Shown one piece after another: positions 1 to 7,200 of a DNA stretch of 12,515 nt; the first letter of the stretch is position 1; each line of letters starts with the position of its first letter. The position numbers were made by a program, and so were the translations under genes. Below the pieces are notes generated by a model. The model had not been told where the DNA came from. It did not search any database and saw only the letters and a program-made list of their open reading frames with translations. Source of the DNA: Bryobacterales bacterium (GTDB lineage: Bacteria; Acidobacteriota; Terriglobia; Bryobacterales; Bryobacteraceae); the NCBI GenBank assembly GCA_003132865.1, contig PKYZ01000562.1:1-12515 (forward strand), in the 5' to 3' direction.

Positions 1-275
1 CTGGGAGTGGCATCAGCCCGCCAGTGCCGGCAACCGCGCCGTACGCCAAAAGTGCTCAAAATGATGGAGCAGGATGAGACGGCAGATGGGTGTGTGATGT
101 CTCTTGGCGACGATTTCACACCGGAAGCCACGAAACTGGCGGAAGTCAACGAAGTTCTGCTCATGGACGGAGCTAAAATCTGTAGACTGTTGCTGCGAAT
201 GATGGTGGGTTCCGTTGCGTCCTGAGAACAAGGCGGCAGTTGCGTCTGTGCCCTGGAGGATATGAAATCTTGCCG
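1..275. other. Left-edge stretch without a confident gene
   Basis: Open frames exist on both strands here and overlap each other. The better plus-strand candidate begins with ATGATG at 61 and ends at 225. It would encode about 54 residues containing DDFTPEATKLAEV, which is protein-like, but it has no clear ribosome binding site and mixed third-position bases. The competing minus-strand frame (13-294) is rich in His, Phe and Arg and looks like a shadow. The stretch may carry the 3' end of something broken by an earlier rearrangement. I assign no function. Confidence 0.3.
255..260 (+). promoter_or_regulatory. Ribosome binding site GGAGGA, start-deciding
   Basis: GGAGGA lies 9 nt before an in-frame TTG at 270 and 15 nt before the ATG at 276. 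It is a strong Shine-Dalgarno match. The spacing favours TTG-270, the codon type favours ATG-276, and the two differ by only two residues. An ATG at 262 is almost on top of the site and opens a different frame that I consider a shadow. Confidence 0.5.
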
Positions 276-641
276 ATGGATTCGATTCTTCCAATGCTGC
301 AACGGCTATCGCCAGGAACCGTCATCCCAAAGCCCGAAGCCAAGGACGAGTTCACGGTCAAGGGTTGGGGTAAGCGGAACGGCGAGACGGCCCCGATCTA
401 CTTCATCCCGAATCACAGCGATCCTGGGAAGCCGCATGAAAAGGGCGTCACTGCCGGGGAATTTGAGCAGGCGTATCGCCAGTTGCTCACGACCGGCGAG
501 TTCACCCGAAAATGGTCCAACGTCAATATGCCCCGATGTTCAAAAGAGGGTGCGTGCAACTTCACTACGATTGGCGGGATATTCTCGCTACTTGATCTAG
601 CTGCCTACGAGAGCAGGGGTGTGTACCGCAAAGTCGAATAA
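276..641 (+). CDS. Conserved-looking hypothetical protein, about 121 aa
   Basis: This small soluble protein is not assigned to a named family. The product starts MDSILPML, continues with PGTVIPKPEAKDEFTVKGWG, and has a central IYFIPNHSDPGKPHEKGVT segment. It has two cysteines close together (MPRCSKEGAC) followed by NFTTIGGIFSLLDLAAYESRG. Even residue composition, an aromatic and glycine pattern typical of a folded alpha/beta domain, and a well-placed GGAGGA upstream support real coding. No signal peptide or membrane segment is visible. TTG-270 is a possible start two residues upstream, and the frame stays open to TTG-240. The overlapping 262-600 frame is Arg/Ser-rich and is rejected. The cysteine pair could be a metal or redox site, but two cysteines alone prove nothing. 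It stands alone, with 141 bp to the next gene. Confidence 0.65.
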   Translation: MDSILPMLQRLSPGTVIPKPEAKDEFTVKGWGKRNGETAPIYFIPNHSDPGKPHEKGVTAGEFEQAYRQLLTTGEFTRKWSNVNMPRCSKEGACNFTTIGGIFSLLDLAAYESRGVYRKVE

Positions 642-764
642 ATTGACGAAGCCTGTCGGACTTCCAGGATGGCCCGAACATTGCGGCGGCTGAGAAAAGT
701 TCCGGCGCTCACTACAGCGTTCTTTGCCTTCGCCAGACCGCCGTTCCCACTTCACGGCGTGGAA

Positions 765-773
765 TGGTATGCT
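765..773 (+). promoter_or_regulatory. Extended -10 promoter element TGGTATGCT
   Basis: TG-G-TATGCT fits an extended -10 box. It ends 9 nt before the ATG at 783, so the transcript would start at or a few bases before the start codon. No Shine-Dalgarno sequence lies between the box and the ATG, which fits leaderless or near-leaderless translation. No convincing -35 box is seen. Confidence 0.4.
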
Positions 774-782
774 AGATCGAAA

Positions 783-968
783 ATGTCTGGCGTCATCATC
801 TTCGTGTCCTCCGGTCTTTTTGTCTACTGGCTCTCACGGACTTTCACGCTCCTGTACGGCTCCGACAACGAAGTCGAAGAGATGCTGGCACATGATCTCT
901 GGCTGTGCCGCAAGATTGTGTTGCTGGTGCGCTCGGCATTTCCGCCGCCGACACAGTTTATCGGGTGA
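783..968 (+). CDS. Small putative membrane protein, 61 aa
   Basis: This short protein has a hydrophobic amino end (SGVIIFVSSGLFVYWLS, residues 2-18), which would form one transmembrane helix. An acidic stretch (SDNEVEEMLAHD) and a basic hydrophobic tail (CRKIVLLVRSAFPPP) follow. Most third codon positions from 783 on are G or C, which fits real coding in this genome and is the main argument for it. The frame runs back to 669, but the upstream part (RTLRRLRKVP) looks non-coding, and an extended -10 box sits just before ATG-783, so I choose 783. It would be an inner-membrane protein of unknown function. It is probably monocistronic, since the sequence downstream is recombinase debris. It could still be a chance frame. 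Confidence 0.45.
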   Translation: MSGVIIFVSSGLFVYWLSRTFTLLYGSDNEVEEMLAHDLWLCRKIVLLVRSAFPPPTQFIG

Positions 969-1055
969 CGGCGAGGTTGCTGGAGCCGATTTTCTGACGG
1001 CTGTAATCTGATATGCGAAGAGCGCTTTCCTAAAAATCCTCAAGGCCGGTGAAGG

Positions 1056-1617
1056 TATGCGCGGTGGGCGCCGACTAGGGTCTATTCCATGGCCCTCGAC
1101 GAATTCTTCGACTGGTACCGGCTGGAGCCGCGGCCCGGCTTCGCCAAGGCCATAAACGCCTGGCGCGTTTTACGCTGGGACGAGCGCGGGCTGGGGTCGT
1201 CGTCCATCATCGTCCGCATGTCGGCGATCCGAAAGCTGGCGGTGGAGGCCATGGACAACGGCCTGCTGGCGCCCGAACTGGCCGCCGGCATCCAGCGGGT
1301 GAAGAGCGAGGAGTCTCGGCGTCAGGTCCGGCAACCGGCTCACCCTCCGGCAGGCCCAGGCGCTCCTGAACGTGCCGGACAATCACGACCACCAGGGGGC
1401 TCGCGACCGCGCCATCATCGCCGTGCTGCTCGGCCGTGCGCTGCGCCCGCCAAGCATGCGACGGAATGCGACGGTTTGCGCCTCGCCCCAGCAAGGCCTC
1501 CGGCGTGCGCAGGCGCTCCTGAACGCGCCGGACATCGCGACGCTCAAGGGCCTGCGCGCCAGCGCCATCATCGCGCCGTGCCGCCCGGCTGCGCCCTGCG
1601 CGCGGGGCACTCATCGT
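1056..1617 (+). pseudogene. Broken tyrosine recombinase/integrase with duplicated segment
   Basis: This is the remains of a site-specific tyrosine recombinase. From about 1065 the frame reads RVYSMALDEFFDWY, then INAW and SSSIIVRMSAIRKLAVEA, typical of the amino-terminal core-binding helical domain. A stop at 1050-1052 lies just upstream. Near 1312-1318 the reading frame shifts. The catalytic-domain start then continues in another frame as GNRLTLRQAQALLNVPD and RDRAIIAVLLGRALRP, ending at the place where the first catalytic arginine belongs. A second diverged copy of that segment follows at 1498-1601 (RRAQALLNAPD, then SAIIAPC) with further frame damage. The rest of the catalytic domain, with its His-X-X-Arg and Tyr residues, is absent. 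The gene is certainly inactive. It stops at the 29-bp inverted repeat at 1618. It may be a remnant of tandem integrases collapsed by recombination. Confidence 0.75.
1345..1533 (+). repeat. Direct repeat within the integrase remnant (1345-1380 and 1498-1533)
   Basis: Two 36-bp segments offset by 153 bp are nearly identical. Both read CTCCGGC at the start and share GCGCTCCTGAACG and GCCGGAC. Similarity resumes further on around GCGCCATCATCGC (from about 1408 and 1561). They encode the same integrase motif (QALLNxPD), so they are two copies of one coding segment rather than an unrelated repeat. This supports either a tandem duplication or a fusion of two related integrase genes. Confidence 0.7.
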
Positions 1618-1646
1618 CCTCCTGCGTGCAGCAGGCGAGCAGGAGG
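1618..1646 (+). repeat. Left arm of 29-bp inverted repeat, nested palindrome
   Basis: The arm begins CCTCCTGC and ends GCAGGAGG, giving an 8-bp stem with a 13-nt loop. On the plus strand it reads through the integrase remnant as PPACSRRAGG. Confidence 0.8.
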
Positions 1647-1800
1647 AAAACGGGCCTTCGAGCGTCCCCCGCGCGACCGGCCCAGGAGCTGACACAAATT
1701 CTGCGGTCAGCAGGAGAGCACGTCCCCAGAAGGTGGGTTCTTGGTGAACCTAAGCCAGCAGATGGCCCCGTTTTCTGGTGGGCGAATAACGGGCGAAAGT

Positions 1801-1829
1801 CCTCCTGCTCGCCTGCTGCACGCAGGAGG
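1801..1829 (-). repeat. Right arm of 29-bp inverted repeat, nested palindrome
   Basis: This is the exact reverse complement of the left arm. Read on the minus strand, it gives the same peptide PPACSRRAGG at the tail of the truncated URO-D-like frame. Confidence 0.8.
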
Positions 1830-2159
1830 CCGCGTTGGTTCGGTTGGCTTTCGGCGCACGACGCCCCACTCGTCCGCGTAGCGATCCGAGCCTAGTTCGA
1901 CGTCCCCGCCGTGGTCGGGAGGATTCCGGGAAATCGCGCGGACGTCCACGTCGAAATAGCGGAGGACCTCTTCGTCCATGGCGACCACCTGCTGCATGCG
2001 GTCCACGATGGCGCCGGGCTTGCCGAAACCCAGGTACGCACAGAGTCTCTCATAAGCGGGTTTGACCATGCCCGTCACGCGGGAACTCCCCAAATCCTTG
2101 GGGACGCGGTCCGGCTGCCGGTGTTCCAGCGCAGCAAGAATGCGCTCCCGGTGAGTCAT
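1830..2159 (-). pseudogene. Truncated URO-D-family (uroporphyrinogen decarboxylase-like) gene, 5' part
   Basis: From ATG-2159 the product reads MTHRERILAALEHRQPDRVP, the characteristic opening of the URO-D superfamily. That family includes uroporphyrinogen decarboxylase and the corrinoid methyltransferases of the MtaA/CmuA type. About 105 residues remain, including DEEVLRYFDVDVRAI and DEWGVVRRKP, against roughly 340-400 in complete members. Homology-like sequence ends near 1845, and the frame then runs through the inverted-repeat unit to a stop at 1707. The barrel carrying the active site is therefore lost and the product should be inactive. The early DRVP motif is typical of the distant URO-D group rather than haem-pathway HemE, so a role in haem synthesis should not be assumed. 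The start and promoter are intact, and the gene is divergent from the aminotransferase at 2385. Confidence 0.75.
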
Positions 2160-2166
2160 GAACCCG

Positions 2167-2175
2167 AGTGTAACA
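2167..2175 (-). promoter_or_regulatory. Extended -10 element TGTTACACT for the URO-D-like gene
   Basis: On the minus strand TG-T-TACACT is followed by 7 nt and then the ATG at 2159. Transcription would begin at or beside the A of the start codon. There is no Shine-Dalgarno sequence in those 7 nt, so a leaderless message is predicted. Confidence 0.45.
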
Positions 2176-2335
2176 GGCCACAGCCAGCGAGCCCGGTTCT
2201 GGCACTGGGCATAAATCACGACACCCCACGCCGTTCCCAGGGTCGCCGGCGAGTCCCGGCCCAGATCCGACCGTCGCACCCCACGGCGTCAAGCCGCCCA
2301 AACACTCAAGTGGGCGAGATTGCGCTCACACCCCG

Positions 2336-2364
2336 TTGTAAACGCTCCCTCGCGGGACTATGCT
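2336..2364 (+). promoter_or_regulatory. Promoter for the DegT-like aminotransferase gene
   Basis: TTGTAA (2336-2341) and TATGCT (2359-2364) are separated by 17 bp, the ideal sigma-70-type spacing. Transcription would start around 2371, just before the ribosome binding site. The 225 bp between 2160 and 2384 thus carry two divergent promoters. Confidence 0.55.
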
Positions 2365-2371
2365 TTCCGGT

Positions 2372-2378
2372 AAAGGAG
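2372..2378 (+). promoter_or_regulatory. Ribosome binding site AAAGGAG
   Basis: AAAGGAG lies 6 nt before ATG-2385. It fixes the start of the aminotransferase fragment and excludes the overlapping frame that opens at 2360. Confidence 0.65.
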
Positions 2379-2384
2379 TGCATC

Positions 2385-2684
2385 ATGCTCAACCGCAGAA
2401 AATTCCTGGCAGGAGTGGCCGCCGGGGTCGGCGCAGCCAAGGGCGAAGCGCCTGTCCGCGGCACGCCGTTGCGGGCCAACTTCTGGGGACCGCTGTACTA
2501 CGACGAGAAAGAGCGGCAAGAGGTGGTGGACGTGCTGGAGACCGGGCGTCCATTCCGGTGGTACGGCCCAGGCCCGCAGCCGCCCATGAAGGTGGCCACC
2601 TTCGAGAAGGAGTTCGCCGCCCGGATGCGTACCCGCTACGCGCTTGCCGTAACGTACGGGAACCGCCGCGCTGCACTGCGCGCT
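2385..2684 (+). pseudogene. Truncated, frameshifted DegT/DnrJ/EryC1/StrS aminotransferase, 5' part
   Basis: The product opens with MLNRRKFLAGVAAGVGAA, a twin-arginine (RRKF) export signal, followed by RANFWGPLYYDEKERQEVVDV. The segment AARMRTRYALAVT leads into the cofactor-binding loop. Family members are PLP-dependent aminotransferases acting on sugars or related substrates, usually about 380-430 residues, and carry TSGTAAL here. This copy reads TYGN and then loses frame. One extra A at 2661-2662 accounts for it: removing it restores TYGTAALHCAL. Homology ends at about 2684, 6 bp before the stop of the opposing HTH gene. The lysine that binds PLP lies far downstream and is missing, so the product cannot work. 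The unrepaired frame ends at 2741. The promoter and ribosome binding site are intact. It is divergent from the URO-D-like fragment. Confidence 0.8.
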
Positions 2685-2690
2685 AGTTGT

Positions 2691-2936
2691 TCATTTATCC
2701 TCCCCGCCGCATCTTTGGCCCCCGGTAGGCACAGAGTCTAACCACGCGTCAACGTCTTCCCGCCGATAGCGCACGGCTGCGCCGATCTTCAAGAACCTCG
2801 GACCCTGATTGAGCAGCCGCCAGCGCCTCACAGGAGAATCTCCCAAAATCTTCTGCACGATGCCGAGCAAGGCTTTTGCAAATTCGCTTTCGGTGCCTCT
2901 GAGCCCGATCTGTTCGTTTCTCTGTACTTCTGACAT
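2691..2936 (-). CDS. Small excisionase/AlpA-type helix-turn-helix protein, about 81 aa
   Basis: The carboxyl half reads VRRWRLLNQGPRFLKIG, then RYRREDVDAWLDS. This is the recognition helix and wing of the HTH_17/AlpA/excisionase fold, small DNA-binding proteins common beside integrases. The amino half (QRNEQIGLRGTESEF, then AKALLGIVQKILGDSP) matches the expected first helix poorly and may be diverged or damaged. The start is uncertain. ATG-2936 begins MSEVQRNE but its AAGGAG (2953-2958) is 16 nt away. An in-frame GTG at 2981 overlaps the stop of the preceding gene in a GTGA arrangement, allowing coupled translation. A CTG at 2948 is also possible. It may belong to the mobile debris to its left, or regulate the giant-gene operon as its last member. 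I favour the first. Confidence 0.6.
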   Translation of the reverse strand: MSEVQRNEQIGLRGTESEFAKALLGIVQKILGDSPVRRWRLLNQGPRFLKIGAAVRYRREDVDAWLDSVPTGGQRCGGEDK

Positions 2937-2977
2937 GGCGGCTTTCAGTTTTCTCCTTGTGGAAAACACCCCGATCC

Positions 2978-4201
2978 TCACGCAGCCGGCAGCGGGAAAT
3001 CGATCGCGGTGATCTCAAGTAACGTGCGCGGCCCCGTGGGCGTGTCCTTGTCCGGAGCCGTGATTTTGACGCGCAGACGAATGGCAGCCGAGTCGGTGTC
3101 AGGTGGCTGAAGTACACCGGTGCCGAGCAGAGCCACGCACTTGTCATGCACGAAAGTAGCGACACCGTGTGCTGTTCCGTCTGCGGGCTTCAGATCGGCG
3201 GGAAGGATCGAAAATGCAGTGACCGCGCTCATGGAGCCCTTGCTCCATGACAGCGAGATACCTGCCTCCATGCTGAGTTGCGTCAGATCTGCCTGGTGGA
3301 AGATGCTGTCGAAGAAAGCCTGCAGGGCCGACTCCAGAGTCTGACCGGTCATGTCGAAAACGAGCTGCCCCCAGAGGTTGAGGGGGCGGCAGTCTACCGG
3401 CGATTCGACCGGCGCGCACTGGTAGACGAGCAACCCGTTGGCTGGCCGGCCGACGAAGGCTTCATTCCGTTTCAGAGTCAGGCTGAGTTTATAGCCGCGA
3501 ACGGGACTGGTTCCCGTGAGACAGGCGTTATTGCCATTCGATGCCCCGAGCGCTTCGAGAATGGCCGTGTCGATCCGGGTCGTCTCCTTGGACGGCGGCG
3601 TCCAGGTGACTTCGATAGGGCCCTTCATCACCTGGCGCGAATCGTTTGCGATGCCAGGCGTCAGGAAGCCGACCGTAAAGACGTCGAGCGAATCGTTATC
3701 CCCGCCGACCGGAGCATCGGGCTGCGCGCTCAATACGGGTCCCAGGCTCAGGTACCGCAATAGCGACTGCGCGAGGTCGTCGAGCACGCCAAGGCGCTTT
3801 CCGCCGATGGCGGCGCTGTCCCGGTTGTCCCGCAGCAATTTGAGTGCAACGAGACTGTTCAGCAGAGAAACCGGATACCAGTCGGCGGCGAGGTCAAGAT
3901 CTTTCAGTTCAGCGGACGCTGGTTGGTACTGAGGGTAGCGAACGGTGACATGCACGGTGTCCTCCCCCACCCCGTTCACCAGGCTGAAGGAGAATTTCCA
4001 TCCCCACCGTGAGAGCAGAGCCGCGTTTGATCCCGTGACCTTTTGTGGCGTTCCCCCTGTGGTTCCGGGCTTCAGAGCGGGCAGACTTGTTTCAGTCGAC
4101 CGGATAATGGGCTTTGAAGGAAACACACGGGCCGCTACCGGGATCGATTGCGGAAAGCCTTTCCAAGTAAGCTCGAAAGGCGCGGCCAGTTCAATCCAGG
4201 G
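2978..4201 (-). CDS. Gene B, carboxyl part (separated from 4135-7254 by a frame change)
   Basis: This is an unrecognised beta-rich protein segment, 407 residues from 4201 or 382 from the first possible start, GTG-4126. The GTG has no Shine-Dalgarno sequence. Upstream of it, the same frame reads PWIELAAPFELTWKGF and then PQSIPVAAR, clearly protein-like, and joins the preceding gene after FNEGP. I therefore read it as the continuation of gene B rather than a gene of its own. Visible stretches include WGWKFSFSLVNGVGEDTVHV, the aliphatic helix LLNSLVALKLL, VRGYKLSLTLKRNEAFVGRP and a final strand LRVKITAPDKDTPTGPRTLL. There are no transmembrane segments and no known catalytic motif. It ends TGA at 2978, overlapping a GTG for the HTH gene. 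It may still be translated separately or by slippage. Confidence 0.7.
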   Translation of the reverse strand, partial: PWIELAAPFELTWKGFPQSIPVAARVFPSKPIIRSTETSLPALKPGTTGGTPQKVTGSNAALLSRWGWKFSFSLVNGVGEDTVHVTVRYPQYQPASAELKDLDLAADWYPVSLLNSLVALKLLRDNRDSAAIGGKRLGVLDDLAQSLLRYLSLGPVLSAQPDAPVGGDNDSLDVFTVGFLTPGIANDSRQVMKGPIEVTWTPPSKETTRIDTAILEALGASNGNNACLTGTSPVRGYKLSLTLKRNEAFVGRPANGLLVYQCAPVESPVDCRPLNLWGQLVFDMTGQTLESALQAFFDSIFHQADLTQLSMEAGISLSWSKGSMSAVTAFSILPADLKPADGTAHGVATFVHDKCVALLGTGVLQPPDTDSAAIRLRVKITAPDKDTPTGPRTLLEITAIDFPLPAA

Positions 4202-7200
4202 CCTTCGTTGAAGGGGCTCGCGCCCGACGGCGCGCCTGGCAGAGGCTTCTGCACGTGGAAGATGTTAACCACAAGAGACGGCAACGCCGGCACATCCCCG
4301 GGGTCAGTCACTTGCGGAGGTAGATCGTAAAGAACGGTGACCTTCGGGTCGCCGCCGCCGAGCAGAATTTCAGAGAACGTTGGCTGCTTCGGATCAGGCG
4401 GCTGACCGGGTTTAGCGTTGTTCGCCACCTTGCCCTGAAACGTCTGGATCTTCCTATTGCCTGGCTTCTCCAGCGGAAGCTGCAGAATAGTGGAGACGGC
4501 GTAGAAGGAGCTGAGGTCGCCGAGGAACGAGTCCTTTGCAATTCGGGTAACAGCGGCCGTATAGAGATCCCCGGGCGAAGTTTTGTCGAGCAGTGGGACA
4601 ACGAATCCCGAGTCCTTACCCGTGCCGTTGAAAATAGCGAGCTGGTTCGCGATGTTTTCCCGCGATTTGAGCAGCGACCGCATCGTGACGGCGTTGGCGC
4701 GCGGCATGAGCGAGCCGAGATCCGCGGTTTCGCTTTCCAGCATGCGAAACGCAATCCGCCCGAGTTCGTCGAAATCCTGGTCGACCGCCGCTTGGCCCGC
4801 AAGAGGAAGTCCGTACTTCTTCCACATCGGGTTGCTGGTTGTGGTTCTCGTGAAGTCCGGCGTCTCGAACGACTCGTTGCCGAGCACGTTGCGCAGCGGG
4901 CATGGCGTCGCGAAAGACCAGGCCGCGGAGGCATCGCCTGCCGGTACCGACGGGAAGAGGGAGTTGGGGATGAGCCAGATCTCATGCAGGTTCAGGTGGT
5001 CGCGCAGGAATCCTACCTGCAGGCCGCGCGGGGACGCGATCACGCCCTTGAGTTTCTGCGCGACGAGGCGGAATTCGTCATGCCTTTCGGGGTCGCCGGG
5101 TTTCGGTGGTGCAGTGGGGGCCGCATCGGTCTGCAACGTGATAGCGACCGTAACCGAAGTGAGCTGGTTGCGGATCAGGGCGGCGAGGATCTGGTCCTTC
5201 GGAAGATCAGCGTCCGCCGGCAGATAATCCGGTTTGCGCTCGATCCGTACCTTCGGTTCGAACCGAGTGAGATCGGCGACCGCCCCGTCGCATGGAAAAC
5301 TCCCGAGAGGCAGCACGAGCTGCGCGTCGCCGTTGGCCCAGCTATCGAGGTGCTGGATCAGTTTCTGACGGTCGAGAGACTTCGGGCCACTGATCAGGGG
5401 ATCGGCCAGGAACGAAACCGTCACGTCGCCCGCGACTCCCCGGAGCTGATCGCGGATCTCGCGGAGGCGCTGGCCGCGTTTATCGTCGAAACCGTTCTTA
5501 TCGTATATGAGCTCGACCGTCAGGCTGGGCTGTCTGGTCTGCGTCTCGGGATATACGGCGAAGTGCAGGCCGGGCCAGTCGGCCGGACTGATGATCGCGT
5601 CGGTATAGAACAGGCGAAGCTGGAACACCGGGCCCGAAGCGGCGTCGAACCGGTTGCCGAAGACGTCGCGGAAGCCGGGCTTGACCGAGATCTGCCGCCG
5701 CTTCGGATCGCTGAGTCGTTGCCAGGGAGATTCGCTCTTCCTGTCGTAACAGACCAGCGTGCCGCGATAGTAATGGATCTCCGTCGCGGTGGGATCGGCG
5801 GCGGTGACGATGTCTACGTGGTGCGCAGCCAGCAATCGCATGGCGGAGCTGCCGGGCGTATCGGGGTCTCCCAGGGCGGAGAGATCTTCGGGACCAGGAG
5901 CAGCTCCGGAACCAAGCTTCTGATAGTGGTTACCCGTCAGAGCCTGCATCGGGGAGATCACCGGGATGGCGTCGGGCATGGGCACTACCTGTCCCGACCC
6001 ATCTGTGGCGGAATAGTCGACGATGCTGAGGGTGCCGTAGCCGAACTTGTCCTTGGGTGTAGCCGGATCCTTCGGCACGGTGCGGGTCCATCCGAACGAA
6101 ATGGTGCCCGGAGGCGTGTACGGCGTTATTTCGACCTCCTGAAGGCCGTTGAACCGGACGGTGTCGGGAGCCGCCCCGCTGGCGAGGGCGAGGGCATTGG
6201 CGGCGAGAGGCACCCACGCGCTCTCTTTGTTCGAAGCGTCCGGATCGGCCTTTGGCTTGAGGAGTACGGCGAGGATCAGACTCTCTGCGTCGGTCCAGCC
6301 GGTGGCGCCAGCGAAGTAGTAACCGCCGGAATTGGTGATACTGGCCATGCCGAGAAGCCGCAGCGCTTCTTGACCCTGCCCCGGATCGCCGGAGAGCACA
6401 ATGTAGGGGAACGCGGGCGGGGGAGGCGGCGCGCCGATCGCGAAATCCATGAGTTCGGCGGGGCGCGATTCCTGTGTCAGATTGGTGCGGGCGATCGACC
6501 ACTCGGCGAGCGCCGGCGTGCGTAGCAGTTTTCCCTGGCTGTCCTTCTTTTCGAGCGTGAGGAAAATGCTCGAGACACTTGGCGGGTTTCCCACCACCGG
6601 TCCCGGCAGCAACCCAAGCTGATCGAGAAACCAGCGATCACCTTCCGGCGTGCCGACGAGTTCGTACACCTGGGTGCCCTCGGGTACGCTGGCGGGTTTA
6701 CTGATCCTCCGCAAGGGGAAGCGCAGGAAGATGGCCGGCTGCCAGTTCGCGGCTGGAATCAGTGTGCCTGTCTGCTTCACCGGGTCGATGGACCACAGCG
6801 AGACGTAGCTGTCGCCGGAATGGTTCGCGACCTCCTTCAGAACGGACGAAGGAAGCTTCGCGACTGTGAGAGTCCCCGCCGGAACACTCTCCGCGGTGGT
6901 GGGCGGATTCGTGAGCGAGAACTGACGCTGCATGAAGACCCAGGTCGGGATGTCGGGATCCACGCTGAGGCTCAGGTATTTCGCGCTGTCGTTTCCCAGT
7001 GCATCCGTCATGAACTGATCGGTGGCGGCCGCTTGGGCGTGATCGACGGTCAGCGGGCTGTTCGATCCGCCCGTTGTGAAGGCAAAATTGAGATCGCCGG
7101 GGGGCAGATCGACGCGGATCTGCTGGCCAGTAAGGACAGTGGCGGGCCGGACATTTTTGCCTGCGTCGGCCGGCCGGGCGCCGTGCAGCAGAGTGCGGGA

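Larger units (their letters stand above)
1618..1829. mobile_element. 212-bp unit with exact 29-bp inverted terminal repeats (MITE/REP-like)
   Basis: The 29 bp at 1618-1646 are the exact reverse complement of 1801-1829. Each arm is itself a hairpin: CCTCCTGC pairs with GCAGGAGG, with a second possible stem CTGC/GCAG inside. The 154 bp between the arms hold a further imperfect inverted pair (1647-1656 against 1764-1774, AAAACGGGCC type) and a small hairpin GGTTC-TTGGT-GAACC at 1736-1750. No protein is encoded inside. The unit sits exactly between the end of the integrase remnant and the broken end of the URO-D-like gene, so it probably marks an insertion or recombination point. It could instead be two separate REP-type palindromes in opposite orientation. 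No target-site duplication was recognised. Confidence 0.65.

Noticed and set aside
984..1002. Hairpin AGCCG/CGGCT after the small membrane protein as a terminator
   Set aside because: It has a stem of only 5 bp with a 9-nt loop and no run of T after it.
1207..1695. Minus-strand frame of 162 codons across the integrase remnant
   Set aside because: It is Arg/Ala-rich with no recognisable motif, and lies opposite sequence that reads clearly as integrase on the plus strand.
1618..1829. CRISPR-type or attachment-site reading of the 29-bp repeats
   Set aside because: There are only two copies, in opposite orientation and 154 bp apart, so they form neither a direct-repeat array nor an att pair.
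1911..2384. Plus-strand extension of the aminotransferase frame upstream to 1911
   Set aside because: It runs antisense through the URO-D-like gene and the promoter region. The AAAGGAG and twin-arginine signal place the start at 2385.
4792..6525. Long plus-strand frame of 577 codons opposite gene B
   Set aside because: It is an antisense shadow produced by GC-biased third positions. Its product is full of Arg, Gly and Glu repeats without domain character, and the minus-strand frame has a ribosome binding site and protein-like content.
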